NCBI GenBank assembly: GCA_902495245.1
Contig: CABUWI010000001.1
Location: forward strand, 62,001 to 126,000
DNA length: 64,000 bases
Direction: 5' to 3'
DNA from: an uncultured Porphyromonadaceae bacterium
GTDB lineage: Bacteria; Bacteroidota; Bacteroidia; Bacteroidales; Muribaculaceae
In this document: one piece after another, positions 8,560 through 21,476 of the stretch
How positions within the stretch are numbered: the stretch's first letter is position 1
Layout of the letters: each line of letters begins with the position of its first letter
Notes under the pieces: model-generated
Seen by the model: only the letters and a program-made list of their open reading frames with translations
Databases searched by the model: none
Told to the model about the DNA's origin: nothing
Program-made: the position numbers and the translations under genes

Positions 8560-9840
8560 ATGAAAGTCGACGTACTTTTAGGCCTCCAGTGGGGCGATGA
8601 AGGAAAAGGTAAAGTTGTGGACGTGCTCACTCCACGCTATGATGTCGTAGCCCGCTTTCAGGGCGGCCCGAATGCCGGCCACACTTTGGAGTTCGAGGGC
8701 AAGAAATATGTGTTGCGCTCAATTCCGTCAGGAATTTTTCAGCATGGCCAGACAAACATTATCGGCAACGGCGTGGTGCTTGATCCGGTCTTGTTCCGCG
8801 AGGAAGCCGAAGCGCTGTGTCAAAGCGGCATTGACCTGAAGAAGGTGCTCAAAATCTCGAAAAAAGCTCACCTGATTCTGCCCACCCACCGCCTGCTCGA
8901 TGCGGCCAACGAAGCCGCCAAAGGCTCAGCCAAAATCGGCACAACCGGCAAAGGCATCGGCCCGACTTATACCGACAAGGTGTCGCGCAACGGCCTCCGT
9001 GTGGGCGACACTCTCGCAGCCGACTTCCACAGCCGTTACGACGCGGCCAAAAACCGTCATCTGTCAATGATGGCCGGCCTCGGCGTAACCGAGCACCCCG
9101 CATTGGCCGAACTGGAGCAGAAATGGTTTGACGCCATCGAGTATCTTCAGCAATATGACCTGGTCGATTCCGAGCACTTCATTAACCGCAGTCTGCGCGA
9201 CGGCAAGAAGGTGCTTTGCGAGGGTGCGCAGGGTACCATGCTTGACGTCGATTTCGGGTCATATCCGTTCGTAACTTCAAGCAATACGGTATGTGCGGGC
9301 GCTTGCACCGGTCTGGGTGTGGCGCCCAACAAAATCGGCCGCGTGTTCGGCATTTTCAAAGCATACTGCACCCGAGTCGGCTCAGGGCCGTTCCCCACAG
9401 AGCTTTTTGACAACGACGGCAAGCGCATGCGCGACATCGGCCACGAATATGGCGCCGTTACCGGTCGTGAACGCCGCTGCGGCTGGATTGACCTGGTGGC
9501 CCTGAAATACGCAGTCATGATTAACGGCGTAACCGACCTTATCATGATGAAGAGCGACGTGCTCGATGACTTCGATACGATTCGCGCATGCACGGCATAC
9601 AAAATCGACGGGAAAATTACCGACGAGCTGCCTTTTGACATTCAGAATGTAGAAATCGAGCCGGTCTACACCGACATGCCCGGCTGGAAAACTCCGATGA
9701 CCGCTCTGACATCAGAGGCCGAGCTGCCTGCAAAGTTCACCGACTATATCGCCTTTATCGAAGAATATCTCGGCGTGCCCGTAACGATTCTGAGCGTCGG
9801 ACCCGACCGTGAACAGACCATAGTCCGTGCCGGTTTCTAA
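8560..9840 (+). CDS. purA: Adenylosuccinate synthetase
   Basis: GTP-dependent ligation of IMP and aspartate to adenylosuccinate, the first AMP-specific step of purine synthesis. 426 residues, full family length. The N-terminal GDEGKGK motif carries the catalytic aspartate and phosphate loop. GPNAGHT, GTTGKGIGPTY, CEGAQGTMLD and TGRERRCGW are all present. It follows the Fur-family gene by 15 bases in the same probable transcript, and DUF1015 follows after 36 bases. Confidence 0.97.
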   Translation: MKVDVLLGLQWGDEGKGKVVDVLTPRYDVVARFQGGPNAGHTLEFEGKKYVLRSIPSGIFQHGQTNIIGNGVVLDPVLFREEAEALCQSGIDLKKVLKISKKAHLILPTHRLLDAANEAAKGSAKIGTTGKGIGPTYTDKVSRNGLRVGDTLAADFHSRYDAAKNRHLSMMAGLGVTEHPALAELEQKWFDAIEYLQQYDLVDSEHFINRSLRDGKKVLCEGAQGTMLDVDFGSYPFVTSSNTVCAGACTGLGVAPNKIGRVFGIFKAYCTRVGSGPFPTELFDNDGKRMRDIGHEYGAVTGRERRCGWIDLVALKYAVMINGVTDLIMMKSDVLDDFDTIRACTAYKIDGKITDELPFDIQNVEIEPVYTDMPGWKTPMTALTSEAELPAKFTDYIAFIEEYLGVPVTILSVGPDREQTIVRAGF

Positions 9841-9876
9841 TATAATGAAGCAAATTCCCTTAAAACCTCATAAACC

Positions 9877-11121
9877 ATGAAAGTAAAACCGTTCAAAGGC
9901 ATTCGGCCGCCGCGCGAGCTGGTAACCGAAGTAGCCTCGCGTCCCTACGACGTGCTCAACTCTGAAGAGGCGCGCAAAGAAGCCGAAAACAATCCCAAGT
10001 CGCTCTACCACATCATCAAGCCCGAAATCGACTTTCCGGTGGGCACTGACGAGCATGACCCGCGTGTCTACGAAAAAGCCGTGGAGAACTTCCACGACTT
10101 CATGAAAAAAGGCTGGCTGGTGCAGGACGACCGGGAACACTACTACATCTATGCCCAGACCATGGAGGGCCGCACGCAATACGGCATCGTCATCGGCGCC
10201 AACGTTGACGATTACATGGAGTCGCGCATCAAAAAACACGAGCTTACCCGCAAGGACAAGGAAGAAGACCGCATGAAACACGTGCGCGTCAACAACGCCA
10301 ACATTGAGCCCGTGTTTCTTGCGTTCCCCGACAATGAGGCGCTTGAGCGCGTAATCCGTGAGGTTACGGCCGGCCCGTGCGAGTATGACTTCGTCGCCCC
10401 CGACGGCTTTGGCCATCACTTCTGGGTTGTCAGCGACCCCGGGCAAATCAAGACAATCACCGAAGAGTTTGCCAAGATGCCGGCAATGTATATTGCCGAC
10501 GGACATCACCGCTCGGCCGCTGCCGCGTTGGTAGGCCACGAAAAGGCGCTGCAGAACCCTCACCACCGCGGCGACGAGGAATACAACTATTTCCTTGCCG
10601 TAGCGTTCCCCGAGAGCCATCTGCGCATCATTGACTACAACCGTCTGGTGCGCGACCTCAACGGCCTTTCGCCCGAAGAGTTCCTTGTCAAGCTCGGCTA
10701 TAATTTCGCCATCGAAGATAAAGGCACCGAGGTTTACCACCCGCAGAAGCTCCACAACTTCTCGCTCTACCTCGACGGCCGCTGGTATTCGCTCACGGCT
10801 CGCGAGGGCACGTATAACGACAACGACCCCATCGGCGTGCTTGACGTTACAATCTCGTCTGACCTGATTCTGCGCGACATTCTTGACATTCAGGATTTGC
10901 GCACATCGAAACGCATTGACTTCGTCGGCGGTATTCGCGGACTTGAAGAGCTTAAGCGTCGCGTCGATTCGGGCGAAATGGCCGCCGCACTCGCGCTCTA
11001 TCCCGTTTCGATGAAGCAACTTATCGACATTGCCGACACGGGCAACATCATGCCGCCCAAAACAACGTGGTTCGAACCCAAACTGCGTTCAGGCCTGATT
11101 ATACACTCGCTCGACGACTGA
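9877..11121 (+). CDS. DUF1015 family protein
   Basis: Conserved protein of unknown biochemical function. The 414 residues match the DUF1015 pattern: an N-terminal FKGIRP...VASRPYDVLN, SLYHIIKPEID, and a central AMYIADGHHRSAAA motif whose His-His-Arg cluster looks like a metal or phosphate site. In many Bacteroidales this family sits beside serC-serA; here it follows purA instead. No signal peptide or membrane segment is present, so it is probably cytoplasmic. A perfect hairpin terminator follows the stop. Confidence 0.85.
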   Translation: MKVKPFKGIRPPRELVTEVASRPYDVLNSEEARKEAENNPKSLYHIIKPEIDFPVGTDEHDPRVYEKAVENFHDFMKKGWLVQDDREHYYIYAQTMEGRTQYGIVIGANVDDYMESRIKKHELTRKDKEEDRMKHVRVNNANIEPVFLAFPDNEALERVIREVTAGPCEYDFVAPDGFGHHFWVVSDPGQIKTITEEFAKMPAMYIADGHHRSAAAALVGHEKALQNPHHRGDEEYNYFLAVAFPESHLRIIDYNRLVRDLNGLSPEEFLVKLGYNFAIEDKGTEVYHPQKLHNFSLYLDGRWYSLTAREGTYNDNDPIGVLDVTISSDLILRDILDIQDLRTSKRIDFVGGIRGLEELKRRVDSGEMAAALALYPVSMKQLIDIADTGNIMPPKTTWFEPKLRSGLIIHSLDD

Positions 11122-11138
11122 GCAAAGGCTTGAAAATA

Positions 11139-11178
11139 CAAAAGCGGAGCGGCGCCGGCGCGTATCGCTCCGCTTTTG
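11139..11178 (+). terminator. Terminator after the DUF1015 gene
   Basis: Perfect 13-bp inverted repeat (CAAAAGCGGAGCG / CGCTCCGCTTTTG) around a 14-base loop. The A and T runs in its arms suit termination in this direction, 18 bases after the stop codon. Confidence 0.85.
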
Positions 11179-11180
11179 CG

Positions 11181-11212
11181 TTTGCTAATGACAAGGATTT
11201 GTCGTAACTTTG
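11181..11212 (+). promoter_or_regulatory. Promoter of rfbD-prfC
   Basis: TTTG at 11181-11184 and TAACTTTG (then CA) at 11205-11212 with a 20-base spacer, 22 bases before the rfbD ATG. Confidence 0.8.
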
Positions 11213-11234
11213 CACTAATAAAAAACGAACCTGA

Positions 11235-12101
11235 ATGAACATACTCGTAACCGGTGCCAACGGCCAGCTCGGCCGCGCCCTGCAGCAAATATTGCCACAG
11301 CGCACAAAGGCAAACATCATTTTTGCCAACCGTGAGCAGTTCAATATAACCGACGGCGACTTTGCCGCCCGATTTATTGCCGACAACGACATCACGCACA
11401 TTGTCAATTGTGCCGCCTACACCAATGTAGATAAAGCCGAAGAGGACAAAGCCGCATGCACGGCCATAAACTCTGACGGCGTGAAGTCGCTTGCTCTCGC
11501 CGCCGACAGCTACGGGGCGAAAATCATTCACATATCTACCGACTATGTGTTTGACGGCCATGCCTACAAGCCTTATTCCGAGAGCGACAAGGTGAATCCG
11601 GAGTCGCACTATGGCGCCAGCAAGCGTCAGGGCGAAACCGCGCTGCTGGCTCTGGCTCCCGAAAGCATCATCATACGCACCTCGTGGCTCTACGGACCCG
11701 AGTGCGAGAATAACTTCGTGAAGCGCATTCTGTCAAAAGTTTCGCAGCCCGAGGGATTAAAGGTCGTCGCCGACCAGATAGGCTCGCCGACATTCAGCCA
11801 CGACCTTGCCGAGGCGATTGCCGTGATTCTCAACACCCCGCAATGGTTCTCGGGCGTATACCACTATTGTGATGCCGGAGTTTGCTCACGCTACGACTTT
11901 GCCAAGGCAATTCTGATGCTGTCGGGCCACGACGGCGTGGCGCTCGCTCCGATTTCGACCGACAACAACTTCTTGAATGCCACCGCCGCCACGCGGCCGC
12001 ACTACAGTGTGCTCGACACATCGAAAATCCGCTTGACCTACGGCGTGGTTACACCTCATTGGTTCGACTCTCTCAAAAAGTGCATTTCACTCATTAAGTA
12101 A
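11235..12101 (+). CDS. rfbD: dTDP-4-dehydrorhamnose reductase
   Basis: NADPH-dependent reductase making dTDP-L-rhamnose, the last step of activated rhamnose synthesis for surface glycans. 288 residues. It has an N-terminal Rossmann motif TGANGQLGR, the NCAAYTNVDKAE segment, IHISTDYVFDG and the catalytic YGASKRQGE (Tyr-x-x-x-Lys). IRTSWLYGP is also family-typical. The other rhamnose genes (rfbA, B, C) are not in the window. It is followed 16 bases later by prfC. The pairing with a translation gene appears functionally unrelated. Confidence 0.93.
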   Translation: MNILVTGANGQLGRALQQILPQRTKANIIFANREQFNITDGDFAARFIADNDITHIVNCAAYTNVDKAEEDKAACTAINSDGVKSLALAADSYGAKIIHISTDYVFDGHAYKPYSESDKVNPESHYGASKRQGETALLALAPESIIIRTSWLYGPECENNFVKRILSKVSQPEGLKVVADQIGSPTFSHDLAEAIAVILNTPQWFSGVYHYCDAGVCSRYDFAKAILMLSGHDGVALAPISTDNNFLNATAATRPHYSVLDTSKIRLTYGVVTPHWFDSLKKCISLIK

Positions 12102-12117
12102 ACGTTATTATTGCCTG

Positions 12118-13698
12118 ATGGCCACATTAGCTGACGAAATTAGCCGCCGCCGCACCTTCGCGATTATTTCGCACCCTGACGCCGGCAAGACCACCCTGAC
12201 CGAGAAACTGCTGCTGTTCGGCGGCGCCATACACATTGCCGGCGCGGTAAAAAGCAATAAAATTAAAAAGACCGCGACGTCTGACTGGATGGAGATTGAA
12301 AAGCAGCGCGGCATCTCCGTGGCTACTTCGGTCATGGGATTCAACTACGGCGACTACAAAATCAACATTCTCGACACTCCGGGCCACCAGGATTTTGCCG
12401 AAGACACATATCGCACGCTGACTGCGGTCGACTCCGTAATCATTGTCGTCGACGTGGCAAAAGGCGTCGAGCAGCAGACCCGGCGACTGATGGAGGTTTG
12501 CCGCATGCGCAACACCCCCGTCATAATCTTCGTGAACAAACTTGACCGCGAGGGCCGCGACCCGTTCGAAATTCTTGACGAGCTTGAAGCCGAATTGAAA
12601 ATCTCGGTGCGCCCGCTTTCGTGGCCGATAAATATAGGTTCAAAGTTCAAAGGAGTGTATAATATCTACGAACACTCGCTCGACCTGTTTACCCCGAACA
12701 AACAGCGCGTGAGCGAACGCGTGGAGATTGACAATGTCAATGACCCGCGTATTGACGAGGCTGTCGGCGCCAAAGACGCCTCCAAACTTCGCGACGACCT
12801 TGAGCTGATTGAGGGCGTGTATCCCGAGTTTGACGTCGATGACTATCGTGCCGGCCTCGTCGCTCCGGTCTTCTTCGGCTCGGCGCTCAATACATTCGGC
12901 GTCAAGGAGCTGCTTGACTGCTTCGTCAAGATTGCGCCGTCGCCCAAGGCTATCGAGGCTGAAGAGCGTAAGGTAGAGCCCGCCGAAGAGCAGTTCAGCG
13001 GCTTCGTGTTCAAGATACACGCAAACATGGATCCCAACCATCGCAGCTGCATCGCTTTTGTAAAGGTCTGCTCCGGCCGGTTCGAGCGCAACGCGCCATA
13101 TCGCCATGTGCGGTCGGGCAAGATACTGCGTTTCGCAGCTCCTACGGCCTTCATGGCTCAAAAAAAGAGCATTGTCGACGAGGCCTATCCGGGCGACATT
13201 GTCGGCATTCCCGATACGGGTACGTTCAAAATCGGCGACACTCTGACCGAGGGCGAAATCCTTCATTATAAAGGCCTGCCGAGCTTCTCGCCCGAGATGT
13301 TCAAGTATATCGAGAACACTGACCCCATGAAGAGCAAACAGCTCGAAAAAGGCATTCAGCAGCTCATGGACGAGGGCGTTGCCCAGCTGTTCGTCAATCA
13401 GTTCAACGGCCGCAAGATTATCGGCACCGTCGGCCAGCTGCAATTTGAAGTAATTCAGTACCGCCTGCTACACGAATATGGCGCGCAGGTGCGTTGGGAG
13501 CCCATTTCTCTCCACAAGGCCTGCTGGATTGAGAGCGACAATGCCGAGGCTCTTGCAGCATTCAAAAAACGCAAGCATCAGTTCATGGCGCTTGACCGCG
13601 AGGGTAGGGACGTCTTTCTGGCCGACAGCGGCTATGTCCTGACCATGGCGCGTCAGGATTTCCCCGAAATTCGTTTCCATTTCTCGTCAGAATTCTAA
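12118..13698 (+). CDS. prfC: Peptide chain release factor 3
   Basis: Translational GTPase that recycles RF1/RF2 from the ribosome. 526 residues, the expected length. G1 HPDAGKTTLTEKLL, the switch region around EKQRGISVATSVM, G3 DTPGHQDFAEDTYR and G4 NKLDREGRDPFE identify RF3 rather than EF-G (no domain IV, and the RF3-type spacing is kept). It is the second gene of the rfbD transcript. The antisense 267-residue reading frame inside it is a shadow. Confidence 0.96.
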   Translation: MATLADEISRRRTFAIISHPDAGKTTLTEKLLLFGGAIHIAGAVKSNKIKKTATSDWMEIEKQRGISVATSVMGFNYGDYKINILDTPGHQDFAEDTYRTLTAVDSVIIVVDVAKGVEQQTRRLMEVCRMRNTPVIIFVNKLDREGRDPFEILDELEAELKISVRPLSWPINIGSKFKGVYNIYEHSLDLFTPNKQRVSERVEIDNVNDPRIDEAVGAKDASKLRDDLELIEGVYPEFDVDDYRAGLVAPVFFGSALNTFGVKELLDCFVKIAPSPKAIEAEERKVEPAEEQFSGFVFKIHANMDPNHRSCIAFVKVCSGRFERNAPYRHVRSGKILRFAAPTAFMAQKKSIVDEAYPGDIVGIPDTGTFKIGDTLTEGEILHYKGLPSFSPEMFKYIENTDPMKSKQLEKGIQQLMDEGVAQLFVNQFNGRKIIGTVGQLQFEVIQYRLLHEYGAQVRWEPISLHKACWIESDNAEALAAFKKRKHQFMALDREGRDVFLADSGYVLTMARQDFPEIRFHFSSEF

Positions 13699-13736
13699 AT
13701 TTCTGACAAAATGTCGTGAAATTCAAAAAATATTGT

Positions 13737-13744
13737 TATATTTG
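13737..13744 (+). promoter_or_regulatory. -7 element of ilvC
   Basis: TATATTTG followed by C, 35 bases above the ilvC ATG. The -33 partner is not obvious. Confidence 0.55.
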
Positions 13745-13779
13745 CCGCAAATAATCAAACATATCTAACATTATTCGTT

Positions 13780-14823
13780 ATGGCAAAAATGAACTTTGGC
13801 GGTGTTGAAGAAACCGTCGTTACCCGTGCCGAGTTCCCTCTGGAGAAGGCTCGTGAAATACTCAAAGATGAAACTATCGCCGTTATCGGCTATGGCGTTC
13901 AGGGACCCGGCCAGGGTCTGAACCTGCGCGACAACGGTTTCAACGTAATTGTCGGCCAACGTGCAGGCAAGACTTTTGACAAGGCAGTAGCCGACGGCTG
14001 GATTCCCGGCGAGACTCTCTTTTCAATCGAAGAGGCGTGCAGCAAGGCCACGATAATCATGTGTCTGCTCTCAGACGCAGCCGTAATCGAGCAGTGGCCC
14101 ATTATCCGCAAAAACCTCAAGGCAGGCGATGCTCTCTACTTCAGCCACGGTTTCGCCATTGCATGGGCCGACCGAACCGGCGTCGAGCCTCCGAAAGACG
14201 TTGACGTGATTATGGTGGCACCCAAAGGCTCGGGCGCATCGGTTCGCTCGATGTATCTCGAAGGCCGCGGCATCAACAGCTCGTTTGCAATCGAGCAAGA
14301 CGCTACAGGCCGCGCACTTGACCGCACCATCGCGCTCGGCATCGGCATCGGTTCAGGCTACCTGTTTGAAACCACATTCCGTCGCGAAGCCGTCAGCGAC
14401 CTCACCGGCGAGCGCGGCTCGCTGATGGGCGCGATTCAGGGTCTTTTCCTCGCTCAGTACGAGGTGTTGCGCGAACATGGCCACACCCCCTCCGAAGCCT
14501 TTAACGAGACCGTTGAAGAGTTGACCCAGAGCCTTATGCCGCTTTTCGCAGCCAAGGGCATGGACTGGATGTATGCCAATTGCTCCACCACTGCCCAGCG
14601 CGGTGCGCTCGACTGGATGACGCCTTTCCACGATGCCATCAAACCCGTGATGCAGCAGCTTTACCACTCGGTCGAGACCGGCGAAGAAGCCCAGCGCTCA
14701 ATCGACTCCAACTCCAAAACCGACTATCGCGCAGGTCTTGAAAAGGAACTTGCCGCGCTGAGAGAGAGCGAAATGTGGCAGGCAGGCGCCACCGTGCGCA
14801 AGCTCCGCCCTGAAGGCTGCTGA
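13780..14823 (+). CDS. ilvC: Ketol-acid reductoisomerase
   Basis: Isomerises and reduces acetolactate or acetohydroxybutyrate in valine, isoleucine and leucine synthesis. 347 residues. The N-terminal nucleotide-binding loop reads AVIGYGVQGPGQG; Gly-Pro-Gly-Gln in place of the commoner Gly-His-Ala-Gln is usual for Bacteroidales. LMGAIQGLFLAQYEVL and the glutamate/aspartate magnesium-site helices are present, as is the terminal ESEMWQ. No other ilv genes lie beside it here, and it has its own -7 element. The start gives the usual MAKMNFGG N-terminus. Confidence 0.96.
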   Translation: MAKMNFGGVEETVVTRAEFPLEKAREILKDETIAVIGYGVQGPGQGLNLRDNGFNVIVGQRAGKTFDKAVADGWIPGETLFSIEEACSKATIIMCLLSDAAVIEQWPIIRKNLKAGDALYFSHGFAIAWADRTGVEPPKDVDVIMVAPKGSGASVRSMYLEGRGINSSFAIEQDATGRALDRTIALGIGIGSGYLFETTFRREAVSDLTGERGSLMGAIQGLFLAQYEVLREHGHTPSEAFNETVEELTQSLMPLFAAKGMDWMYANCSTTAQRGALDWMTPFHDAIKPVMQQLYHSVETGEEAQRSIDSNSKTDYRAGLEKELAALRESEMWQAGATVRKLRPEGC

Positions 14824-14842
14824 AAAATTCAACGACAAACTC

Positions 14843-14873
14843 TTGCAGATTACAAAAAGTTATCGTAACTTTG
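14843..14873 (+). promoter_or_regulatory. Promoter of tRNA-Gln
   Basis: TTG at 14843-14845 and TAACTTTG (then CA) at 14866-14873, spacer 20 bases, about 57 bases before the mature tRNA. Confidence 0.75.
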
Positions 14874-14929
14874 CACCGCTTTAGGAGCCCTATGCACCTC
14901 CGTGCTGACGGCTGTTGAGCAATCAAGAT

Positions 14930-15000
14930 TGCCTTATGGTGTAATGGTAGCACTGCAGTTTTTGGTTCTGCCTGTCTTGGTTCGAATCCAGGTAAGGCAA
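14930..15000 (+). tRNA. tRNA-Gln (anticodon TTG)
   Basis: A 71-base cloverleaf can be folded by hand. The acceptor stem TGCCTTA / TAAGGCA is perfect, with discriminator A at 15000. The D arm is GTG...CAC with loop TAATGGTAG. The anticodon arm GCAGT / TCTGC has loop TTTTGGT, giving anticodon TTG (its innermost pair is T-T). The T arm is CTTGG-TTCGAAT-CCAGG. CCA is not encoded. It lies alone, with its own promoter and a hairpin terminator 18 bases downstream. Confidence 0.93.
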
Positions 15001-15017
15001 CTTACACTAAAAAGCAC

Positions 15018-15052
15018 AAAGACGCTTGTCCCCGGTTGGAGCAAGCGTCTTT
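15018..15052. terminator. Bidirectional terminator between tRNA-Gln and flavodoxin
   Basis: Perfect 11-bp inverted repeat AAAGACGCTTG / CAAGCGTCTTT with a 13-base loop, flanked by A-run and T-run. It serves the tRNA on the plus strand and the convergent flavodoxin gene on the minus strand. Confidence 0.85.
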
Positions 15053-15072
15053 TCGTTAGCAGGGTATGGACG

Positions 15073-15567
15073 TCAGCTGTTGAGGGTCAGCAACCAGCCG
15101 TCGATGCGTCCGTCGGTGAGATCGGCGTGGTTCACCTGGTCGAGCAGAAGGCCTACGGGCTTACCGTCAACAATCGCCTCGGAATGCTTGAATGTGTAGA
15201 CGTCGGCAGGGTAGGAGCCTATGAAGTATGCGCCGGTGTTCTTGAGCCTTTTATACAGCTCGCCCACGCCTGAACAGAAAGTGTCGGCCATGGTTTCGTC
15301 GCCACAGCCGAACAGGGCGATGCGTTTTCCGCGCAAATCTTCCACTTCAAGACCGTCAAGAAAGTCAAGCCAGTCTTCCTCTTCCTCGCCCGAACCCCAT
15401 GTAGAGGTGCCGAAAATCAGATTTTCGTAAGGTGCCACTTCGGACGGCGCGGTGTTGCCTACGTCGTGAATATCTTTCGCGTCGACTCCCAGCTTGGCGC
15501 CTATGCGCTTGGCGACGTCGGCCGTTACGCCGGTCAGAGAGCCGTAAAATATGCCAAATTTTGCCAT
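15073..15567 (-). CDS. fldA: Flavodoxin
   Basis: Small FMN electron carrier of the cytoplasm. 164 residues, long-chain type. The FMN phosphate loop is GSLTGVTADVAKRIG (residues 10-24). FGTSTWGSGEEEEDW and ALFGCGDETMADTFCSGVGEL correspond to the two flavin-ring loops. It is monocistronic and converges on the tRNA-Gln terminator. The redox partner is not evident from its neighbours. Confidence 0.93.
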   Translation of the reverse strand: MAKFGIFYGSLTGVTADVAKRIGAKLGVDAKDIHDVGNTAPSEVAPYENLIFGTSTWGSGEEEEDWLDFLDGLEVEDLRGKRIALFGCGDETMADTFCSGVGELYKRLKNTGAYFIGSYPADVYTFKHSEAIVDGKPVGLLLDQVNHADLTDGRIDGWLLTLNS

Positions 15568-15660
15568 GATATTAGTTGAACTATGTGTTTATTTTATGAT
15601 TTTAACACGTCGAAGTTTAATTTGGTTTGCAAACGTGTGGCAAATGCAAAGGAAAATTTG

Positions 15661-15668
15661 TAAATTTG
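15661..15668 (+). promoter_or_regulatory. -7 element of carAB
   Basis: TAAATTTG followed by CA, 31 bases before the chosen carA ATG at 15699. It lies inside the longer reading frame that starts at 15627, which argues for the 15699 start. Confidence 0.6.
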
Positions 15669-15698
15669 CAGTCAGTAAACCAAAACCACATAATTTCT

Positions 15699-16772
15699 AT
15701 GCGCCACATAAAAAACGCCCGTCTGATTCTTGAAGATGGCACTGTGTTTCACGGAAAGTCGTTTGGCCACGCATCGTCGACGGCCGGAGAAGTCGTTTTT
15801 AACACTGCAATGACCGGTTATCCCGAAAGTCTTACCGACCCCAGCTACGAGGGGCAGATTCTGGTAACAACATATCCGATTCTCGGCAATTACGGAGTGC
15901 CGCCGCGCAAAGAAAAGGACGATGTGAGCCAATATTATGAAAGCGACCATATTCATGCGCGTGCAATCATAGCACAAGATTATACTTACGAACACTCTCA
16001 CTGGCAGGCCGACCGTTCGCTCGCGCAGTGGCTCGAAGAAGAAAAAATTCCCGGTATTTACGACATCGACACCCGCGCGCTGACCAAACTGCTGCGCGAA
16101 AAAGGCTCAATGCTCGGCAAGATTGTGGTTGACGGCACTGACGAGCCCGACTGGTACGACCCCAATGTCGAAAACCTTGTGGCCAAGACGAGCTGCAAGG
16201 AAGTCGAGGTTCACGGCAGCGGCGACAAGACTGTGGTGCTGGTAGATTGCGGCGTCAAGCATAACATTATCCGCTGCCTGACCAAACGGGGCGTAAAGGT
16301 TGTGCGCGTGCCGTGGGACTACGATTTCACCACCCTCGACTATGACGGCCTCTTCATTTCCAACGGACCCGGCAATCCGGACATGGTTGATAAAACCGTC
16401 GAGCACCTGCGGAAGGCGCTTGAACAAGACAAGCCGATTTGCGGCATATGCATGGGCAATCAGTTGCTCAGCAAGGCCGCAGGCGCCAAGACCTACAAAC
16501 TGAAATACGGCCACCGCAGCCACAATCAGCCCGTGCGCCGGGTAGGCACCGACACATGCTTCGTAACATCACAGAACCACGGTTTCGCCGTAGACAACTC
16601 GACGCTGCCGGCCGACTGGGAGCCGCTGTTCATCAACATGAACGACGGCACCAACGAAGGCATACGCCATAAATCGAAACCGTTTTTCTCGGCTCAGTTC
16701 CACCCCGAGGCCAGCTCCGGCCCGAAAGACACGGAGTTCCTTTTCGACGAATTCATTTCACTGCTAAAATAA
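15699..16772 (+). CDS. carA: Carbamoyl-phosphate synthase small (glutaminase) subunit
   Basis: Hydrolyses glutamine and channels ammonia to CarB for carbamoyl phosphate (pyrimidines, arginine). With ATG 15699 the protein is 357 residues and starts MRHIKNARLILEDGT, the family N-terminus. The reading frame runs 24 residues further upstream, but through the promoter. The glutaminase triad is visible: cysteine in ICGICMGNQ, then QFHPEASSGP with His and Glu. ISNGPGNPD is the oxyanion-side loop. carB follows after 18 bases. Confidence 0.95.
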   Translation: MRHIKNARLILEDGTVFHGKSFGHASSTAGEVVFNTAMTGYPESLTDPSYEGQILVTTYPILGNYGVPPRKEKDDVSQYYESDHIHARAIIAQDYTYEHSHWQADRSLAQWLEEEKIPGIYDIDTRALTKLLREKGSMLGKIVVDGTDEPDWYDPNVENLVAKTSCKEVEVHGSGDKTVVLVDCGVKHNIIRCLTKRGVKVVRVPWDYDFTTLDYDGLFISNGPGNPDMVDKTVEHLRKALEQDKPICGICMGNQLLSKAAGAKTYKLKYGHRSHNQPVRRVGTDTCFVTSQNHGFAVDNSTLPADWEPLFINMNDGTNEGIRHKSKPFFSAQFHPEASSGPKDTEFLFDEFISLLK

Positions 16773-16790
16773 CCTACACTTCACCACGAT

Positions 16791-20011
<3,221 letters not shown>

Positions 20012-20015
<4 letters not shown>

Positions 20016-21352
20016 AGCCTGAACGTCCACGCTTTGCCACACGCTTAGGCGTCATAGCCACGACGGTCGGTTCGGCCGTCGGGCTTGGCAACGTGTGGCG
20101 CTTCCCTTACGAGGCCGGCGTCCACGGCGGCGGGGCGTTCATGCTGATTTACTGTCTGTTCATTCTGATTATCGGAATCCCCGTCATAACTGCTGAATTC
20201 ATCATCGGCCGCAGCACGCGCGCCAACGTCTACGGTGCGTTCAAGCAGTTGCCCGGCAGCCGGTTCTGGCGCATAATCGGTCCGATGGGCATATTGGCCT
20301 CGCTCACGATTCTGAGCTTCTACAGTGTCGTGGCAGGCTGGACTGCCGACTACATAGTGAGGTCAATCGGAGGCTTCGGCGGTGCGTCGACCGTGGCCGA
20401 GCTGCACGACGGGTTCAACAGTTTCACCTCGTCGTGGCAGTCGGTGGGTTGGACGCTCGGTTTTCTGGCACTGAATTATCTGATTTTGCGTCGCGGGGTG
20501 CAAAAAGGCATTGAGCGCATGTCAAATCTGCTGATGCCTCTGCTTTTTGTCATTTTGCTGATATTCTGTCTGAACTCTCTGTTGCTTCCGGGCGCACGAG
20601 AGGGGCTGACCTTTCTGTTCAAACCTGACTTCAGCCGTCTGACGCCGTCGACGTGGCTTGGCGCCATGGGTCAGGCATTCTTCTCGCTCAGTCTCGGCCT
20701 TGGCTGTCTGATAACATATTCAAGCTATTTCAGCCGCGAAACGCGACTGCTTCGCAGTGCTGCCACGATTGCCGGACTTGACACGCTGGTTGCCATACTC
20801 GCCGGAGTGGTGATTTTTCCGGCCGTCTTTTCGTTCGGCGAATCGCCTGCTGCGGGGCCGAAACTCGTGTTTGAAGTTCTGCCGTCGATTTTTTACGGCA
20901 TGGACCTCGGCATGATGTGGTCGGCGCTGTTCTTCTTTTTGCTGCTGTTGGCGTCGCTGACGTCTACCATCTCCATGAGCGAGATTTCCATAGCATATTT
21001 CACCGAAGAGTTGCACATGACGCGCTCAAAGGCCGTGATACTCAACACGGCTATCGCCGTCGTGTTCGGCACGCTTTGCGCCTTGTCGTTCGGACCGCTC
21101 GCCAATGTGAAACTGTTCGACATGACCATGTTCGACCTTTTTGACTTCGTTTCGTCAAACATCTTGTTGCCTGCCGGCGGATTCCTGATTTCGCTCTACG
21201 TCGGGTGGGTGTTGAGCCGGCGCGCCATCGACGCCGAACTGACAGGAACCCGGCGTGCGGTTGTCAACATCGTTATTTTTTGTCTCAGGTGGATTGCTCC
21301 GGCCTGCATCGCGCTGATTTTTCTCGGCGGTCTCGGCGTTTTCCGGTCCTGA
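20012..21352 (+). CDS. Sodium-dependent transporter, NSS (SNF) family
   Basis: Sodium-coupled symporter of the neurotransmitter:sodium symporter family, which usually carries amino acids or related amines. 446 residues with about eleven hydrophobic segments. The first helix has the family signature GSAVGLGNVWRFPYEAG. The probable start is TTG at 20012, sharing TTGA with the carB stop; the reading frame then gives KPERPRFATRLGVIATTVG, the normal N-terminus. The 4-base overlap implies translational coupling to carB. The substrate cannot be read. The link to carAB may reflect glutamine or another amino-acid supply, but that is inference. Confidence 0.88.
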
Positions 21353-21476
21353 CTGACAAATTGACAGATTTTTAAGCTATTTTAACGTCGATGGCGTTAA
21401 TTTATCTGCTGGCATTTTGTTTGATACATTGGATTGTCAGAAACTATAACAAAATACAACACATAGCCAAAACGAT

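Noticed and set aside
13900..13930. IlvC nucleotide loop with Gly-Pro-Gly-Gln instead of Gly-His-Ala-Gln
   Set aside because: This variant is, as far as I recall, the normal form in Bacteroidales ketol-acid reductoisomerases, so it is not an anomaly.
21382..21400. TTAACG / CGTTAA inverted repeat upstream of htpG as a heat-shock operator
   Set aside because: Only 6 bp, AT-rich, no match to a known heat-shock operator. It may be a weak terminator for the transporter gene.
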